DNA from: Spirochaetia bacterium
Lineage (GTDB): Bacteria; Spirochaetota; Spirochaetia; PWKH01
Assembly (NCBI GenBank): GCA_007128345.1
Contig: SKXS01000053.1
Coordinates: 1 to 5,192, forward strand
Direction: 5' to 3'
Length of the DNA: 5,192 nt
Of this stretch, positions 4,707-5,192 are shown piece by piece. Every line of letters begins with the position of its first letter. Within the stretch, counting starts at the first letter, position 1. The position numbers were made by a program, and so were the translations under genes. Below the pieces are notes generated by a model. The model saw nothing but the letters and a program-made list of their open reading frames with translations, ran no database searches and was not told where the DNA came from.

Positions 4707-5192
4707 TCAACTGGTAATCTCATATTCGGCTATCTTGTTTAAAAGCGTCCTGCGGGAAATTCCCAGCTCTTCGGCAGCTCTGGTCCGGTTCCCCTCCCAT
4801 CGGTGGAGCGCACGGAGGACCGCCTCTTTCTCGATATCCTTCAAGGTCCATCCTCCCCCTTCATCCAGGGTGAGGATGTTCAGTTCATGCGATCCTAGTG
4901 TCTGCTTCCTGGCTGTGCGACTGTCATCACTGCGGAAGGTGACTCCGCGCAGCTCAAAATCCTCAGGCTCGAGTATCTGGTGGTCTGAGAATATAACCGC
5001 CCGTTCAAGGACATTCTCCAGTTCTCTCACGTTTCCGGGAAAGGCATAGATCTTCAGACGCTGGAGTCCCTGCTCGGAGACTCCCTCTATCTTCGTACCC
5101 ATGGAGCGGTTAAGCCTGCTGATGATGTTTGCTGTCAGCAGGGGGATATCTTCCTTCCGTTCACGCAGAGGAGGAATTTCTATGTGCACCAC
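4707..5192 (-). CDS. Sigma-54-dependent (NtrC-type) transcription activator, C-terminal part, 5' end outside window
   Basis: The frame is open to the right edge, so only the last 161 residues are seen; the GTG at 5192 is an internal valine of a conserved (N)VVHIEIPPLRER stretch. Visible parts are the end of the AAA+ domain, with PPLRERKEDIPLL (7-19) and the sensor-2 motif YAFPGNVRELENVLERAV (49-66); a variable linker (about 80-114); and a Fis-type helix-turn-helix (about 117-158, with NRTRAAEELGISRRTLLNKIAEYEI). These are diagnostic of enhancer-binding proteins that use ATP hydrolysis to activate sigma-54 polymerase. The GAFTGA loop and the N-terminal sensing domain (receiver, PAS or GAF) lie outside, so the signal and targets are unknown. 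No sigma-54 promoter was recognised in this window. It lies directly upstream of the rRNA methyltransferase on the same strand, probably as a transcription unit of convenience. Confidence 0.92.
   Translation of the reverse strand: MVHIEIPPLRERKEDIPLLTANIISRLNRSMGTKIEGVSEQGLQRLKIYAFPGNVRELENVLERAVIFSDHQILEPEDFELRGVTFRSDDSRTARKQTLGSHELNILTLDEGGGWTLKDIEKEAVLRALHRWEGNRTRAAEELGISRRTLLNKIAEYEITS

Noticed and set aside
4680..4730. Promoter or terminator between the sigma-54 regulator and the rRNA methyltransferase
   Set aside because: The gap is 23 bp or less, with no promoter boxes or hairpin that I can support. Co-transcription is simpler.

Overview
This 5.2 kb window is densely packed bacterial chromosome of moderate-to-high GC. 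It holds six protein genes, two of them cut by the window edges, and one real intergenic space of about 146 bp (1384-1529). No RNA genes, insertion sequences, CRISPR arrays or phage genes were seen. The host cannot be named with certainty. A sigma-54-dependent activator, a COG4324-type predicted aminopeptidase and a RumA/RlmD-type iron-sulfur rRNA methyltransferase suggest a Gram-negative-type (diderm) bacterium. A spirochaete would fit, but this is inference from gene content only.

Layout, left to right. Positions 2-637 (+) carry the C-terminal part of an HEXXH zinc peptidase. Its end overlaps, tail to tail, a class I SAM-dependent methyltransferase on the minus strand (598-1383). The AT-rich intergenic segment 1384-1529 follows. 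It has a near-consensus sigma-70 promoter driving rightward transcription, a possible overlapping leftward promoter, and a dyad that could be an ArsR operator. Rightward from it runs a compact three-gene operon: an ArsR/SmtB-type repressor with a cysteine-rich tail (1530-1862), an ABC-2-type ATPase (about 1855-2838) and its ABC-2 permease (2835-3569). The genes overlap by 8 bp and 4 bp, so translation is probably coupled. The permease end overlaps, tail to tail, a minus-strand rRNA m5U methyltransferase of the RumA/RlmD family (3538 to about 4683). That gene lies directly downstream of the C-terminal end of an NtrC-type sigma-54 activator (4707-5192), which runs off the right edge.

How the parts work together (inference). 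The central unit looks like a self-regulated export cassette. The repressor would sit on the dyad over the -10 region, and release on binding a thiophilic metal or other thiol-reactive ligand would induce the exporter. Because the small-molecule-type methyltransferase diverges from the same control region, it may belong to the same regulon. The flanking peptidase, rRNA methyltransferase and sigma-54 regulator look unrelated to it.
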